From assembly GCA_023819255.1 (NCBI GenBank), contig JAMWBU010000013.1, positions 1 to 47,554 of the forward strand: a DNA stretch of 47,554 nucleotides. Direction: 5' to 3'. The DNA is from Candidatus Omnitrophota bacterium (lineage in GTDB: Bacteria > Ratteibacteria > UBA8468 > B48-G9 > DTJG01). The position numbers and the translations under genes are program-made. The notes beneath the pieces were generated by a model. It did not search any database, was not told where the DNA came from, and saw nothing but the letters and a program-made list of their open reading frames with translations. This document shows, in pieces, positions 1-8,221 of this stretch. How positions within the stretch are numbered: position 1 is the stretch's first letter; every line of letters begins with the position of its first letter.

Positions 1-2
1 TA

Positions 3-371
3 GAAAATGCATACGATGACCTTGCTGCGCAGAGAAAAAGAAAGCTGAAAATAGTTACAATTTCATCAGTGTTGAGCAGGTTTTCAAGGATAAAACTTGA
101 TATATCCGATGTTATTGACCGGCTTGAAAACTTTTTGAAGCTTGTTGGGGATCTTTATCTTGCAAAGGTATACACAGCTGCGTCAAACCGCTTTTATCTC
201 GACAGGTGGAAACTTGCTGTAAGAAACAAGTTAAATATTATTGAGTCACTCTACGCCAAGGAATGGGAGAGATTTCAGACAACAAGAATGGTTGTCGCAG
301 AGATAGCGATTGTTGTTCTTTTCATCATAGATATCATTTTAATTTTGTTTGAGGTCTTCAAATCAAGATAG
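3..371 (+). CDS. DUF155/RMND1-like membrane protein, C-terminal part (5' truncated by window edge)
   Basis: The reading frame is open from the left edge, so this is the last ~122 codons of a longer gene and the true start lies outside the window. The end of the protein has the pattern I associate with the DUF155 (RMD1/RMND1/Sif2) family: a helical stretch with YLAKVYTAASNRFYLDRWK, then a conserved LNIIESLYAKEWERFQTTR helix, then one C-terminal membrane anchor (AIVVLFIIDIILILFEVF). Family members are membrane-anchored; the mitochondrial ones support translation, and the bacterial role is unknown. The next gene starts 10 bp downstream on the same strand. The family call is from pattern memory of the C-terminus only. 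Confidence 0.6.
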   Translation, partial: ENAYDDLAAQRKRKLKIVTISSVLSRFSRIKLDISDVIDRLENFLKLVGDLYLAKVYTAASNRFYLDRWKLAVRNKLNIIESLYAKEWERFQTTRMVVAEIAIVVLFIIDIILILFEVFKSR

Positions 372-381
372 GGATTAAAAG

Positions 382-1413
382 ATGTATGGTGGAATTACAA
401 TAAAGCCTTCGGACTCATTATGCCTGATATGTCATCTCGGGAAAAGTCCTGATGGTCCTTTTGAAGCAAGGTTGAAAAAAATTCTTGAAAGAGTCGAAAA
501 AAAACCTGACATTCCTGTTACTTTACGGTGCAAAGCAGGAGACATTTTTTCTTTCCAGGATTTAAAAGGCGAAAAAAGCACTGGTACAAGAAAGAGAGAC
601 CTTGAGATACTTCAGAAACTTGACCTTTCACCCGGTGTAACCCTTACCGCGCGGATTCTTTTTATCAGGATTTTTCATAAAATCAGAAACCTCAATGGCA
701 TCTGTCTTTTTGATGGAAAGCCATTATGCGAGAATGCCGCAAAAGGATACTATGAAAAATCAAGAGAAACACAGTTATCTTTGACTGCGCTGTATTGTAA
801 CGAATTGTCAAAAAGTATAGCGTCGCACAAGGCAAGAAAACAGGGCATCAGAATAATAATTCCACCAAGAACCCCTGATGATATTGAAAAAAGCAAGAGA
901 GAATCATTGAAAGCAATGTATGAAGCGAAAAAAACAGGAATAAAAACAAGACCTCACATTCTTTTGTGCGCCGTATGCCAGTATGGAGGCGGAGTAAAAC
1001 CATCTCAGGCATACGATAATCTTCCTGAAATGCTTCAGCTTATTCTGAGACAACCAGATGTTAAAATCACACTTGTTGAAGGAGCTGACTGGATGATGTG
1101 CGGACCGTGCCCTTCGCGGGCTGAAAACAAATGTGTTCATTCCCTTGGAAAAGGCGGTCTTTCAAACCAGCTGAGGGATATGAGAGTATTGCAAAGATTG
1201 GGACTTGACTACGGCGTTACAATGAATGCACTAGCTCTGTACAGAATGATTCTTGAAAAAATTCCGTCCACACTTCAAATATGCAGGTTTGACAATCCCT
1301 CAACTTCAATGTGGCACAGCGGATGCGGAAAAAGAAGGGTAAATAGCCCTGATTATGAAAGGGGAAGAGAAAAGTTGATGAAGATTATGGGTATAAAAAA
1401 GGAGGCAGAATGA
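382..1413 (+). CDS. Duplicated Cys-motif (DUF1284-like) protein
   Basis: A 343-residue protein of unknown function made of two related halves. Each half opens with a C-x2-C (C14/C17; C196/C199) and closes with a helical block: residues ~68-110 (RDLEILQKLDLSPGVTLTAR...) match ~266-303 (RDMRVLQRLGLDYGVTMNAL...), each followed by a C-[LR]-F-D motif. The second half also keeps a C-x2-C-x7-C group (C240, C243, C251), while the first half has only C50 there. The layout resembles the short DUF1284 proteins, thought to bind a metal or Fe-S cluster; here two copies are fused and the first looks degenerate. No signal peptide or membrane segment. Start ATG follows GGGAT. It overlaps the next gene by 4 bp (ATGA), so the two are probably co-translated. 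The family link is moderate, the duplication clear. Confidence 0.6.
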   Translation: MYGGITIKPSDSLCLICHLGKSPDGPFEARLKKILERVEKKPDIPVTLRCKAGDIFSFQDLKGEKSTGTRKRDLEILQKLDLSPGVTLTARILFIRIFHKIRNLNGICLFDGKPLCENAAKGYYEKSRETQLSLTALYCNELSKSIASHKARKQGIRIIIPPRTPDDIEKSKRESLKAMYEAKKTGIKTRPHILLCAVCQYGGGVKPSQAYDNLPEMLQLILRQPDVKITLVEGADWMMCGPCPSRAENKCVHSLGKGGLSNQLRDMRVLQRLGLDYGVTMNALALYRMILEKIPSTLQICRFDNPSTSMWHSGCGKRRVNSPDYERGREKLMKIMGIKKEAE

Positions 1414-1715
1414 GGTGCCGGCTTTTTACTATTGCTTTCTCTATTTTTCTTTGTATTACCTGCTATGCAGAAAAAAGAGAAAGAAATCAGGGCGAGGTAG
1501 TATCAGTGGATACTTCTCTGTATTGCTTCAAAATAAGAGATCAGCAATCAAATGAAACAAGATTTTTTGCTCCAGAAAACAAACTCAAAACGATATCCGC
1601 GGGTGAAAATGTTCAGGTGAAATATAGAAAGACCACGGATGGACAATTGAAGGCGCTTGATATAAAACCAGTAAAGGAAAAGAAGAAAAAAAGAAGCAAA
1701 AAGGAATCACAGTAG
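1410..1715 (+). CDS. Small secreted Lys-rich protein, unknown function
   Basis: 101 residues. An N-terminal signal peptide (about residues 1-20, hydrophobic FTIAFSIFLCITCYA then AEK) is followed by a short beta-rich segment (GEVVSVDTSLYCFKIRD...FFAPENKLKTISAGENVQVKY) that looks like a small OB/SH3-like barrel. The last ~15 residues are almost all Lys, Arg, Ser and Glu. The ATG overlaps the stop of the upstream Cys-motif gene (ATGA), so it is translationally coupled. I do not recognise the family; export to the periplasm or cell surface is the only supportable inference. It converges on the DUF1646 transporter gene with a 16-bp gap. Confidence 0.6.
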   Translation: MRCRLFTIAFSIFLCITCYAEKRERNQGEVVSVDTSLYCFKIRDQQSNETRFFAPENKLKTISAGENVQVKYRKTTDGQLKALDIKPVKEKKKKRSKKESQ

Positions 1716-1731
1716 AATAATTTTATAAAAA

Positions 1732-2793
1732 TCACTGGTGCAGTGAGGCATACATAATAACGAAATACACCACAAGCAATACGAAACCCAGAGGAAGCCC
1801 GAATTTTGCCCATTGTTTACTCTTAATATCAAGTTTGCTTGCCGCGATAATATTCGGGATATTTCCTGGAATAAGCATTCCGCCTGAAATCAAAAGCCCC
1901 ATCAGAGCAAACTGAATCTGGTCAATACGCATTCTCGGGCTTATTTCAGCAGAGGCAAGCGTCGCATTGTCTAAAACAGCAGAAACCGTGTTTATCCAGT
2001 AAAGCGCGGCATCTCCGAGTGGAACAATATACATATCAATTACCGGCTTAAATCCTGAGCCGAGAAAAATTAAAGCCATAACAAAAAGATAAACCTTGCC
2101 GGCTCTTAATGAAATTTCTTTTGTTCCTTCTTCAGAAAGTTTCTTTGATTGAATTGAACCATTTTTTGATTGTTGCGCTCTTAAAAAAGCACCGATGATA
2201 CCAAGAAGTATAACCGCTGGAACAACATAAACCCACAGATGCTTGAACAAAAATAAAAATCCGGCATGGTATGGGTCTCCTTTAAGTTTTGCTGTCGCTA
2301 TTGTTGAAAGTGGCTCTCCTATCGGAGTTAAAACAGCCCCGATTCCTATTGCGAAACAGGCGATTATGGTCATTCTTATCTCAAATTTTCTATCAAGCGG
2401 GAGCGCGTTTATTATTTCAACCAGTACTATTGCCGCAATAATCGCTGTGATTATGCTTGAAATAAACCCCAGGATAACAATGAACAAAAATGCAAAAAGA
2501 CGCGGTCCAAGAATCTCCTCGCTTTTTGCTATGCCAGCAGTAAGTTGCTGCCTGAATTTTTTGAAAATAAATCCAGCAATAAAAACAGCAAGTGTAATCT
2601 TGATTGGTTCGATAAGCGCTTCTTCAACAAGATGCAGGGACCAGACATTTTCAGGACCAAAAAAGTGAGAAATTGAAGCAGAAATAATTCCCATCAAAAA
2701 CAAAAACAACTCAAGGTTTTTTTCCACCCTGTGAACAGTTAAGGGCAAAAACAAAACAATTAGAATAATCGCGACCAGACTTGCTATAAACAT
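1732..2793 (-). CDS. DUF1646-family membrane transporter (putative cation antiporter)
   Basis: 353 residues, almost entirely hydrophobic, with roughly ten membrane segments. The central part contains IITAIIAAIVLVEIINALPLD and a conserved GIGAVLTPIGEPLSTIA loop, and the C-terminal half has MLIPGNIPNIIAASKL. Loops rich in Gly and Pro around TPIGEP and PGNIPNI are typical of the ion-transporter superfamily that includes DUF1646 and the NhaD/ArsB-type antiporters. Substrate unknown; Na+ or another cation is inference. Last gene of a minus-strand group: its start lies 3 bp after the stop of the C45-type hydrolase gene, indicating co-transcription with that gene and the propeller/SIS gene. Confidence 0.72.
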   Translation of the reverse strand: MFIASLVAIILIVLFLPLTVHRVEKNLELFLFLMGIISASISHFFGPENVWSLHLVEEALIEPIKITLAVFIAGFIFKKFRQQLTAGIAKSEEILGPRLFAFLFIVILGFISSIITAIIAAIVLVEIINALPLDRKFEIRMTIIACFAIGIGAVLTPIGEPLSTIATAKLKGDPYHAGFLFLFKHLWVYVVPAVILLGIIGAFLRAQQSKNGSIQSKKLSEEGTKEISLRAGKVYLFVMALIFLGSGFKPVIDMYIVPLGDAALYWINTVSAVLDNATLASAEISPRMRIDQIQFALMGLLISGGMLIPGNIPNIIAASKLDIKSKQWAKFGLPLGFVLLVVYFVIMYASLHQ

Positions 2794-2796
2794 TTT

Positions 2797-3945
2797 TCAG
2801 TCCCATAAAAAAACATTTTCAAATTTCACCTCTGGCATCGGATTTTCAAAGGATGGTTTATCCTTCTGCCTTGCCCACCATAGAGCCCTGCCTTCTTTAA
2901 GAAGCCATATTATGGTTCTTACAGTGTATTCTGACGGAGGACATCCCGGCGCATAAATCTCGCCATTTCCGCAAACATTGCCCTTTTCAGGGTCTCTGAA
3001 CTGAATAAATTTTCTCATTGTTTTAAGGGTGGGATTTTCCCTCGCTTTTTCAAGAAGCGTATTCATCAGTTTTCTGCGACTATCCTGTTTTTGCCAGTAA
3101 ATCTCATCGCAGTTTCCTGGCTTCAAGTTTCTTGCCTTCAATGATGCCTGCCTTCTGTCATTGAGATAAGCATTCATTTCAGGATGTTCCGCGGTCATCG
3201 CGGTAATAAAACCAAATCCGTCCTTTGACCATCTGACGCCAATTCTACAACTGCTTTTTTCAATCATCGCGCATCTTTTGTCTCTGTCAACAACGATGGC
3301 ATTGCACGGCCCCCAGAACTGGTTGTATTTTTCAAGCATCTCAGCAGCTTCAGCTGCATTTCTGCAGTATCTTGCCACAATCCTGAAAACAGGAGCAGGA
3401 AAAATTTCTTCTGGCTCCTCATCAAGAAACACTCCTGAAGAAACAGTTCCAATTATTAAGTGCTCGTTCAATGCAGGCCACTCCGGTGGACCAAAAGGTT
3501 CCTCAGGGGAGGTGTCAAGATTGTTGGCAAGCAAAGGACCATAATCGCTATGTGGAAAAAAGATATAACTGCAACCTGCTTTTTGTGAAAAACCATCCAT
3601 TTTTCCAAGTTTTCCTGTGGCAATAATTCTGTGATAAAAATGAAATCCATTTGTGTAGATTGCTAACTCCCCATCATCAATTCCGGCTCCATCCTTTATG
3701 CCTTTCCATTCAGCCAGAATGAGTTCTTTCATTCCCCGAAGCTCAACATATTTTTTCAAGTCCACTGGAGCATTAATTCTTTTGTTGCTATATTCAATGA
3801 GAAATTCTTTTATTTCATCTTCGCTTTTTTCAGGAATGTGTTTTTTCAACAGCTCCAATGTCAGCCGTGTCATTTTTTTAACAAATTCCCTGTGTTTTAT
3901 TGCATAGTTTTTCGCTTCATTGTACCAGTTTTCCTGCGTCCACAT
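2797..3945 (-). CDS. C45-type autoproteolytic acyltransferase/hydrolase (Ntn fold)
   Basis: 382 residues from the ATG at 3945, which has AAGGAGG just upstream; a longer upstream reading would overlap the preceding gene and lacks a ribosome site. The protein has the layout of peptidase family C45 (acyl-CoA:6-aminopenicillanate acyltransferase-like, Ntn hydrolases): a helical N-terminal segment, LRGMKELILAEWKGIKDGAG, then GCSYIFF with the presumptive nucleophile Cys125 after a Gly, LLANNLD (residues 138-144) in the place of the family's N-x-D motif, and a later CNAIVVDRDKRCAMIE strand. Family members self-cleave before the Cys and hydrolyse or form amide bonds. No signal peptide is visible. The substrate is unknown; neighbours are a secreted propeller/SIS protein and a DUF1646 transporter. 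Confidence 0.72.
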   Translation of the reverse strand: MWTQENWYNEAKNYAIKHREFVKKMTRLTLELLKKHIPEKSEDEIKEFLIEYSNKRINAPVDLKKYVELRGMKELILAEWKGIKDGAGIDDGELAIYTNGFHFYHRIIATGKLGKMDGFSQKAGCSYIFFPHSDYGPLLANNLDTSPEEPFGPPEWPALNEHLIIGTVSSGVFLDEEPEEIFPAPVFRIVARYCRNAAEAAEMLEKYNQFWGPCNAIVVDRDKRCAMIEKSSCRIGVRWSKDGFGFITAMTAEHPEMNAYLNDRRQASLKARNLKPGNCDEIYWQKQDSRRKLMNTLLEKARENPTLKTMRKFIQFRDPEKGNVCGNGEIYAPGCPPSEYTVRTIIWLLKEGRALWWARQKDKPSFENPMPEVKFENVFLWD

Positions 3946-3972
3946 AATTAAACCTCCTTGCGGATCTGCTGA

Positions 3973-3978
3973 ATTATA
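3973..3978 (-). promoter_or_regulatory. Candidate -10 box ahead of the C45-type gene
   Basis: On the minus strand the sequence reads TATAAT 27 bp before the ATG at 3945, followed by an AAGGAGG ribosome site. No convincing -35 lies at the right distance, so this may be a weak or activator-dependent internal promoter within the 43-bp gap of the operon. Confidence 0.3.
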
Positions 3979-3988
3979 ACACAAATTA

Positions 3989-6502
3989 CTATTTTTTTTG
4001 AGAAAGGAGACGTGAAAGCACCTCAACATTTAAACATTCATATGCAACAATTTGCATTATTCCGCTGGGTGGCAGAATTCTTACTGGAAGGCCTTCTATC
4101 CATACGCAGGCGTCTCCAAAGGCATATCCCATATCAATGTAAACATCAATGCCATCAGGGATTTCCCAACCTGGCTGATTTTCTGAATCGTTTTCTGCGC
4201 TGATTAAAATAACCCTTTGTTTTTTCTGTGCGAAAATTCGCTTTGAATCAGGATCCATGCCAGTATAGCCAAGCCGCACGATGAGGCAATTATCTTTGGT
4301 ATTTTTCATGTATTTTTCAACCTGTGCAGAAACATTGGTGTGCAGGTCAAAATTTTCAGCCCACTTTGAATCTTCGTATTTTCCAACATATGTCCACGGC
4401 ATATGTCCCATTGATGCAACAGGTATTTTTTCACCTTTTTTCAGTTCTCTAACTATTAGGTCCACTGCTTTTTGTATATTTGAAAATTGCGTATTTTGAA
4501 ATTTTCTTACATGATATCTGATGCCATCAAGAAATGCTTTTGCAAGCTCTTCCGGTGGAATTGGTTTAACAGGATATTGATCCATAAACTGTTGTTTAAA
4601 TAGAAACTGGTTTCCCCATTCTTTGCCATCCTTATAGACGTATGACTTCCACATCGCAGGAGTATGGCTTTTCCTTGTGATCGCTGAAAAAATCTCTGCT
4701 GCTAAAGCCCACGCATTCAAAGCATTAACAAGATGATTGGTACGTCCTGCCTTTGAGTCATCCAGAAGATTGACGCATCTATCATCTATTCCTGCGCCTG
4801 TGTCAAACCATTTATCACACAGCTGCACCTGTTCTGCCAGTTCAGGAAGGTCTTTCGGGCCAAATCCAATAATGTATCCGCCCCTTTCCTTAAATGTCTT
4901 CATTCTTAACGCTTCATCTTTCCCAACCGGTTTTGTCTGCCAGCCAATGATTGAAACATCCAGTTTTTTTTCTTCTTCTGTTCTATTTCTTTTAAAAGGC
5001 CTGTCAAAGCCCATATTGACCATTGAGCCGCTACGGCCCCAGAGTTCATCCTGAAGTCCCTGATAAACAATTGGATAAAAACCTATTAATCCACCTTTCA
5101 TATGCCTTTCTGCGACAATCTCTGCGACTTTGCTGATTTCTGAAAGATTTGATTCAACCCTGTCGCAGGCATCAAGGACTGCTTTGCAGTATTGCGTTGC
5201 TGCGTAATTTCTGTCAGCAGGCTTTAAATTTTTTTCCGGGAGCCTGAAATCATCAATTCTAAGCAATGTAAATGGGTATAATACAGTTGCATAAAGGGTG
5301 CCATCTTGTGTTGCAATCATTGCCTGATGCACATAAAGCGGTGTTAAGGTTCCATCAGGAAGTTTATGAAAACCATGTGTAAATGGCTTTGGTTTTCCAT
5401 CAGCACCCGTACTGAAATCAAAATAATCAGGATTTTTTATTGCAATAACACCGAGGTCTTCCATTTTATTTTTCTTAACATCGTATCTTACAAGATGGTG
5501 GAGATAGCCGGAACCAAAGCCTGTTTCATTGTTAATCCTCCAAAGGCAATAAACATTTCCATCAGGATGGAGGCAGAGAGAACTGCGAGAGTCAGGGTTT
5601 TTGCCTTTTATCATTCTACCGAGATTTTTTGCTTTCACTGCATTACCTGTTGAAGAAAGGTCTATTTTATAAAGATCTGGAAAACTTATCATCGTCATAT
5701 AGGCACTTTTCTTGTCCTGCGCCAGAGTCCAGCAGGGTATTGCATAGCCGTGTCCTTCTGGTTTTTTGAAAAGTTTGCCGGATATGGCCATTGGCCGAAC
5801 AATCACCTTATCAGTAGAAGGGTCGTATGTCGCAATTTTGAAATCTTTTGTTATCGCATGAGCTCTTCCTTTTCCATCAATTAAGGTCGTTGCATAGGGC
5901 ACTAGCATTGGACCGAGTTCCCTGTATTTTTTTGTTTTCATATCGTAAAGCATCCAGTGCTGATCTTCGCAGGTAACAACATAAATCAGATTTCTTTTTT
6001 CATCTGCGACAACATCAATTACACCCTGACCCGGATATGGCATTCCAAGCGATTCTGGTTTCTGGGTTGATGGGTCGTAAACCATAACATAACCGCCAGG
6101 ATATTCTGAGGTATCTCCTGTAGAACGATATCCCTGTTTGCTGCCAACATAAATTTTTCCGCTTTTCCCGACAAAGTTTTTTGTATGTATCTTTGCCTGG
6201 GCAGCATAGCCGGTTGCATTGATACCGCATACTTTATGGGTATCAATGACAATCTTCTGTCTTTCTGTATAAGGGTCAAACTCCACAAGATAGGAGTTTT
6301 CATTGTATTTTGTTGTGCCGATATAGAGCTTTCCGTCAAGTCCTTCACATACAGAAAAATAACCTGATTCATTATTGTGTGTGCCAGGTAAAACATGATA
6401 TGCTTTTGCAAGAACATATCTGAAAGGCAAATCATTTGCTTGCAACCTGACGCCAAGAAATAGCGCGCACACAGACAACGCAAGAATAAACTTTTTCTTC
6501 AT
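3989..6502 (-). CDS. Secreted beta-propeller protein with C-terminal SIS-like domain
   Basis: 837 residues. Residues 1-22 are a signal peptide (KKKFILALSVCALFLGVRLQA). Residues ~45-430 are a run of repeated blades with G-x-[IV]-Y-[VI]-G, VEFDP and MVYDP strands (GKLYIGTTKY, GKIYVGSKQG, NLIYVVTCED, GNVYCLWRI, GTLYATVLY), that is, a seven-bladed or similar propeller. Residues ~440-830 form a helical/alpha-beta region with VAEIVAERHMKGG, GFDRPFKRN, LDVSIIGWQTKP, GGYIIGFGP and NHLVNALNAWALAAEIFSAI, which recalls phosphosugar-binding SIS folds; that part is a low-confidence call. ATG preceded by a GGAGGAAA site. It starts a minus-strand group with the C45 hydrolase and DUF1646 transporter. Periplasmic handling of a sugar- or amide-containing compound is plausible but unproven. 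Confidence 0.6.
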   Translation of the reverse strand: MKKKFILALSVCALFLGVRLQANDLPFRYVLAKAYHVLPGTHNNESGYFSVCEGLDGKLYIGTTKYNENSYLVEFDPYTERQKIVIDTHKVCGINATGYAAQAKIHTKNFVGKSGKIYVGSKQGYRSTGDTSEYPGGYVMVYDPSTQKPESLGMPYPGQGVIDVVADEKRNLIYVVTCEDQHWMLYDMKTKKYRELGPMLVPYATTLIDGKGRAHAITKDFKIATYDPSTDKVIVRPMAISGKLFKKPEGHGYAIPCWTLAQDKKSAYMTMISFPDLYKIDLSSTGNAVKAKNLGRMIKGKNPDSRSSLCLHPDGNVYCLWRINNETGFGSGYLHHLVRYDVKKNKMEDLGVIAIKNPDYFDFSTGADGKPKPFTHGFHKLPDGTLTPLYVHQAMIATQDGTLYATVLYPFTLLRIDDFRLPEKNLKPADRNYAATQYCKAVLDACDRVESNLSEISKVAEIVAERHMKGGLIGFYPIVYQGLQDELWGRSGSMVNMGFDRPFKRNRTEEEKKLDVSIIGWQTKPVGKDEALRMKTFKERGGYIIGFGPKDLPELAEQVQLCDKWFDTGAGIDDRCVNLLDDSKAGRTNHLVNALNAWALAAEIFSAITRKSHTPAMWKSYVYKDGKEWGNQFLFKQQFMDQYPVKPIPPEELAKAFLDGIRYHVRKFQNTQFSNIQKAVDLIVRELKKGEKIPVASMGHMPWTYVGKYEDSKWAENFDLHTNVSAQVEKYMKNTKDNCLIVRLGYTGMDPDSKRIFAQKKQRVILISAENDSENQPGWEIPDGIDVYIDMGYAFGDACVWIEGLPVRILPPSGIMQIVAYECLNVEVLSRLLSQKK

Positions 6503-6978
6503 TTTTCCTCCATTTCAACTTTGTACTGTCAAAAACTTTTATATTTTCCCTCTTCCGTCAGAGAGAGAATTGCAAGGATAAGTCAGGATTTCATTTTACA
6601 CGAACCTTAATAACTCATTTCCTTATCCCGTAAAAAAAAATGATCTATTTTTTACCTTTTTTTACGCTGCCAATCTTCCTTATTAAATAGACGGACAAAC
6701 AGGTCATATCAACTATAAGATAGAAAAAAAAATATTGCAAGAAGCGCAAAAAAAATTCAGCAAATTTTCAAAAACAGGGGCTTTGTTTTTTTAGAAACTA
6801 TCGCCTTTTTATCCGCCTCTAATATCTATTTGACAGTCAACCGTAAAAGTTGTAGATTAATACAGATTTGATTTTTTTTCGCAGGAAGCCATTTGCTGAA
6901 ATTTTTCTGATAATGTTAATATTTTTCCTGTAAATACTGAATGAGTTGTAGTTGTAAAATTCTCATGCGGAGCGAAAA
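6503..6978. other. 476-bp divergent intergenic region
   Basis: Non-coding, very AT-rich gap between the divergent propeller/SIS gene (minus) and the Gfo/Idh/MocA gene (plus). It contains A- and T-tracts (6632-6672, 6720-6760) that would give intrinsic curvature, and one clear plus-strand promoter at 6830-6858. I found no ORF worth calling, no tRNA and no strong stem-loop. A regulator for both flanking gene groups could bind here, but I see no convincing palindrome. Confidence 0.6.
6830..6858 (+). promoter_or_regulatory. Sigma70-type promoter for the sugar-metabolism gene cluster
   Basis: TTGACA (6830-6835), a 17-bp spacer, then TAGATT (6853-6858). The predicted start near 6865 leaves a 5' leader of about 110 nt before the ATG at 6979. 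It is the only strong promoter match in the 476-bp divergent region and should drive the plus-strand cluster up to 13531. Confidence 0.65.
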
Positions 6979-8160
6979 ATGAAAAAGAAATGTCTCAAGA
7001 TAGGGGTTATTGGCGCTGGCGGAAGGGGACGGCTCGCCTATCTTGCCCACAAACCCGACCAGGGATCTGAGCTTGTTGCAGGTGCTGATACAAACACAAA
7101 GGTTCTCAGGGAGTTCAAGGAAAAATTTCCTGAAGCATTTGTCAGCGCTGATTACAGGGAGCTTCTGGATATCAAAGAGATAGATGCTGTTTTTATTACA
7201 ACCCCTGATTTCCTTCACGAAGAACATTCTCTTGCTGCGATAGAAGCAGGAAAAGCAGTCTATCTTGAAAAGCCAATGACCATTACCATAGATGGTTGCG
7301 ACAGGGTTTTACAGAAGGCGAAAGAAAAAAAGGTGAAGCTCTATGTTGGCCATAACATGCGGCATATGGCAGTTATTTTGAAGATGAAGCAACTTATCGA
7401 TTCAGGAATTATTGGCGAAGTAAAAGCAGGCTGGTGCAGGCATTTTGTTGCATATGGCGGAGACGCCTATTTCAAGGACTGGCACGCAGAAAGATCAAAA
7501 ACTACAGGGCTTTTGCTTCAAAAGGCAGCGCATGATATAGATGTTTTGCACTGGCTCTGCAGGGGATATTCAAAGAGGGTTGTCGCTTTCGGTGGATTGA
7601 CTTTGTACGACAGGATTAAGGACAGGCACGCACCAACAGAAAGAGGCGACGCATCCTTTAGAATGGAAAACTGGCCGCCATTAACCCAGAAACAGCTCAA
7701 CCCGATTATTGATGTTGAGGATATAAGCATGATGCTGATGGAGCTTGACAATGGGGTTTTCTGTTCATATCAGCAGTGCCATTACACGTCTGATGCCTGG
7801 AGAAACTACACAATAATTGGAACGCACGGAAGGATTGAAAATTTTGGAGATAGCCCGGGAAATGCGGTGATAAAGGTATGGTATCAGAGGACCACTTATA
7901 ATCACTATGGAGACATTCAATACTTCATTCCGCCGGTTTCAGGTTCTCATGGCGGAGCAGACCCATCAATTGTTGATGAATTCTTAAGATTTGTAAGGGA
8001 CGATGAGCCGATTAGAATTTCGCCTGTTGAAGCAAGAAACAGCGTTGCAGCAGGTTATATGGCTACAATGTCATTGAGAAACAACGGCAAACCAATGGAC
8101 ATTCCTGATGTGCCAGAAGAAATTGTAAAATACTACGATAGATTTGTTGAAAAAAAATAG
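6979..8160 (+). CDS. Gfo/Idh/MocA-family NAD(P)-dependent oxidoreductase
   Basis: 393 residues, the usual length. N-terminal Rossmann fold (GVIGAGGRGRLA, residues 9-20, with acidic ADTNT at the end of strand 2), then VFITTPDFLHEEHSLAAIEAGKAVYLEKP with the diagnostic EKP at 97-99, then the C-terminal beta-sheet domain with QKAAHDIDVLHWL, which supplies the catalytic His-Asp region. These enzymes oxidise or reduce hydroxyls of sugars, inositols or related polyols. ATG follows GGAGCG. First gene of a same-strand cluster with an isomerase-like TIM barrel, a DegT aminotransferase and two amidohydrolases. That context suggests it makes a keto-sugar that a later enzyme isomerises or transaminates. 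Exact substrate unknown. Confidence 0.9.
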   Translation: MKKKCLKIGVIGAGGRGRLAYLAHKPDQGSELVAGADTNTKVLREFKEKFPEAFVSADYRELLDIKEIDAVFITTPDFLHEEHSLAAIEAGKAVYLEKPMTITIDGCDRVLQKAKEKKVKLYVGHNMRHMAVILKMKQLIDSGIIGEVKAGWCRHFVAYGGDAYFKDWHAERSKTTGLLLQKAAHDIDVLHWLCRGYSKRVVAFGGLTLYDRIKDRHAPTERGDASFRMENWPPLTQKQLNPIIDVEDISMMLMELDNGVFCSYQQCHYTSDAWRNYTIIGTHGRIENFGDSPGNAVIKVWYQRTTYNHYGDIQYFIPPVSGSHGGADPSIVDEFLRFVRDDEPIRISPVEARNSVAAGYMATMSLRNNGKPMDIPDVPEEIVKYYDRFVEKK

Positions 8161-8221
8161 CCTTGAATCAAGGTTTGAATTTCTGTATAATAAATGCCAT
8201 AAATTTCAATGGAGGATTCCT

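Noticed and set aside
3946-4029. Longer N-terminus for the C45-type protein
   Set aside because: It would overlap the upstream gene by 41 bp, adds unrelated residues and lacks the AAGGAGG site that precedes 3945.
6527-6532. TTGACA on the minus strand before the propeller/SIS gene
   Set aside because: It lies only about 25 bp before the ATG, leaving no room for a -10 box and transcription start.
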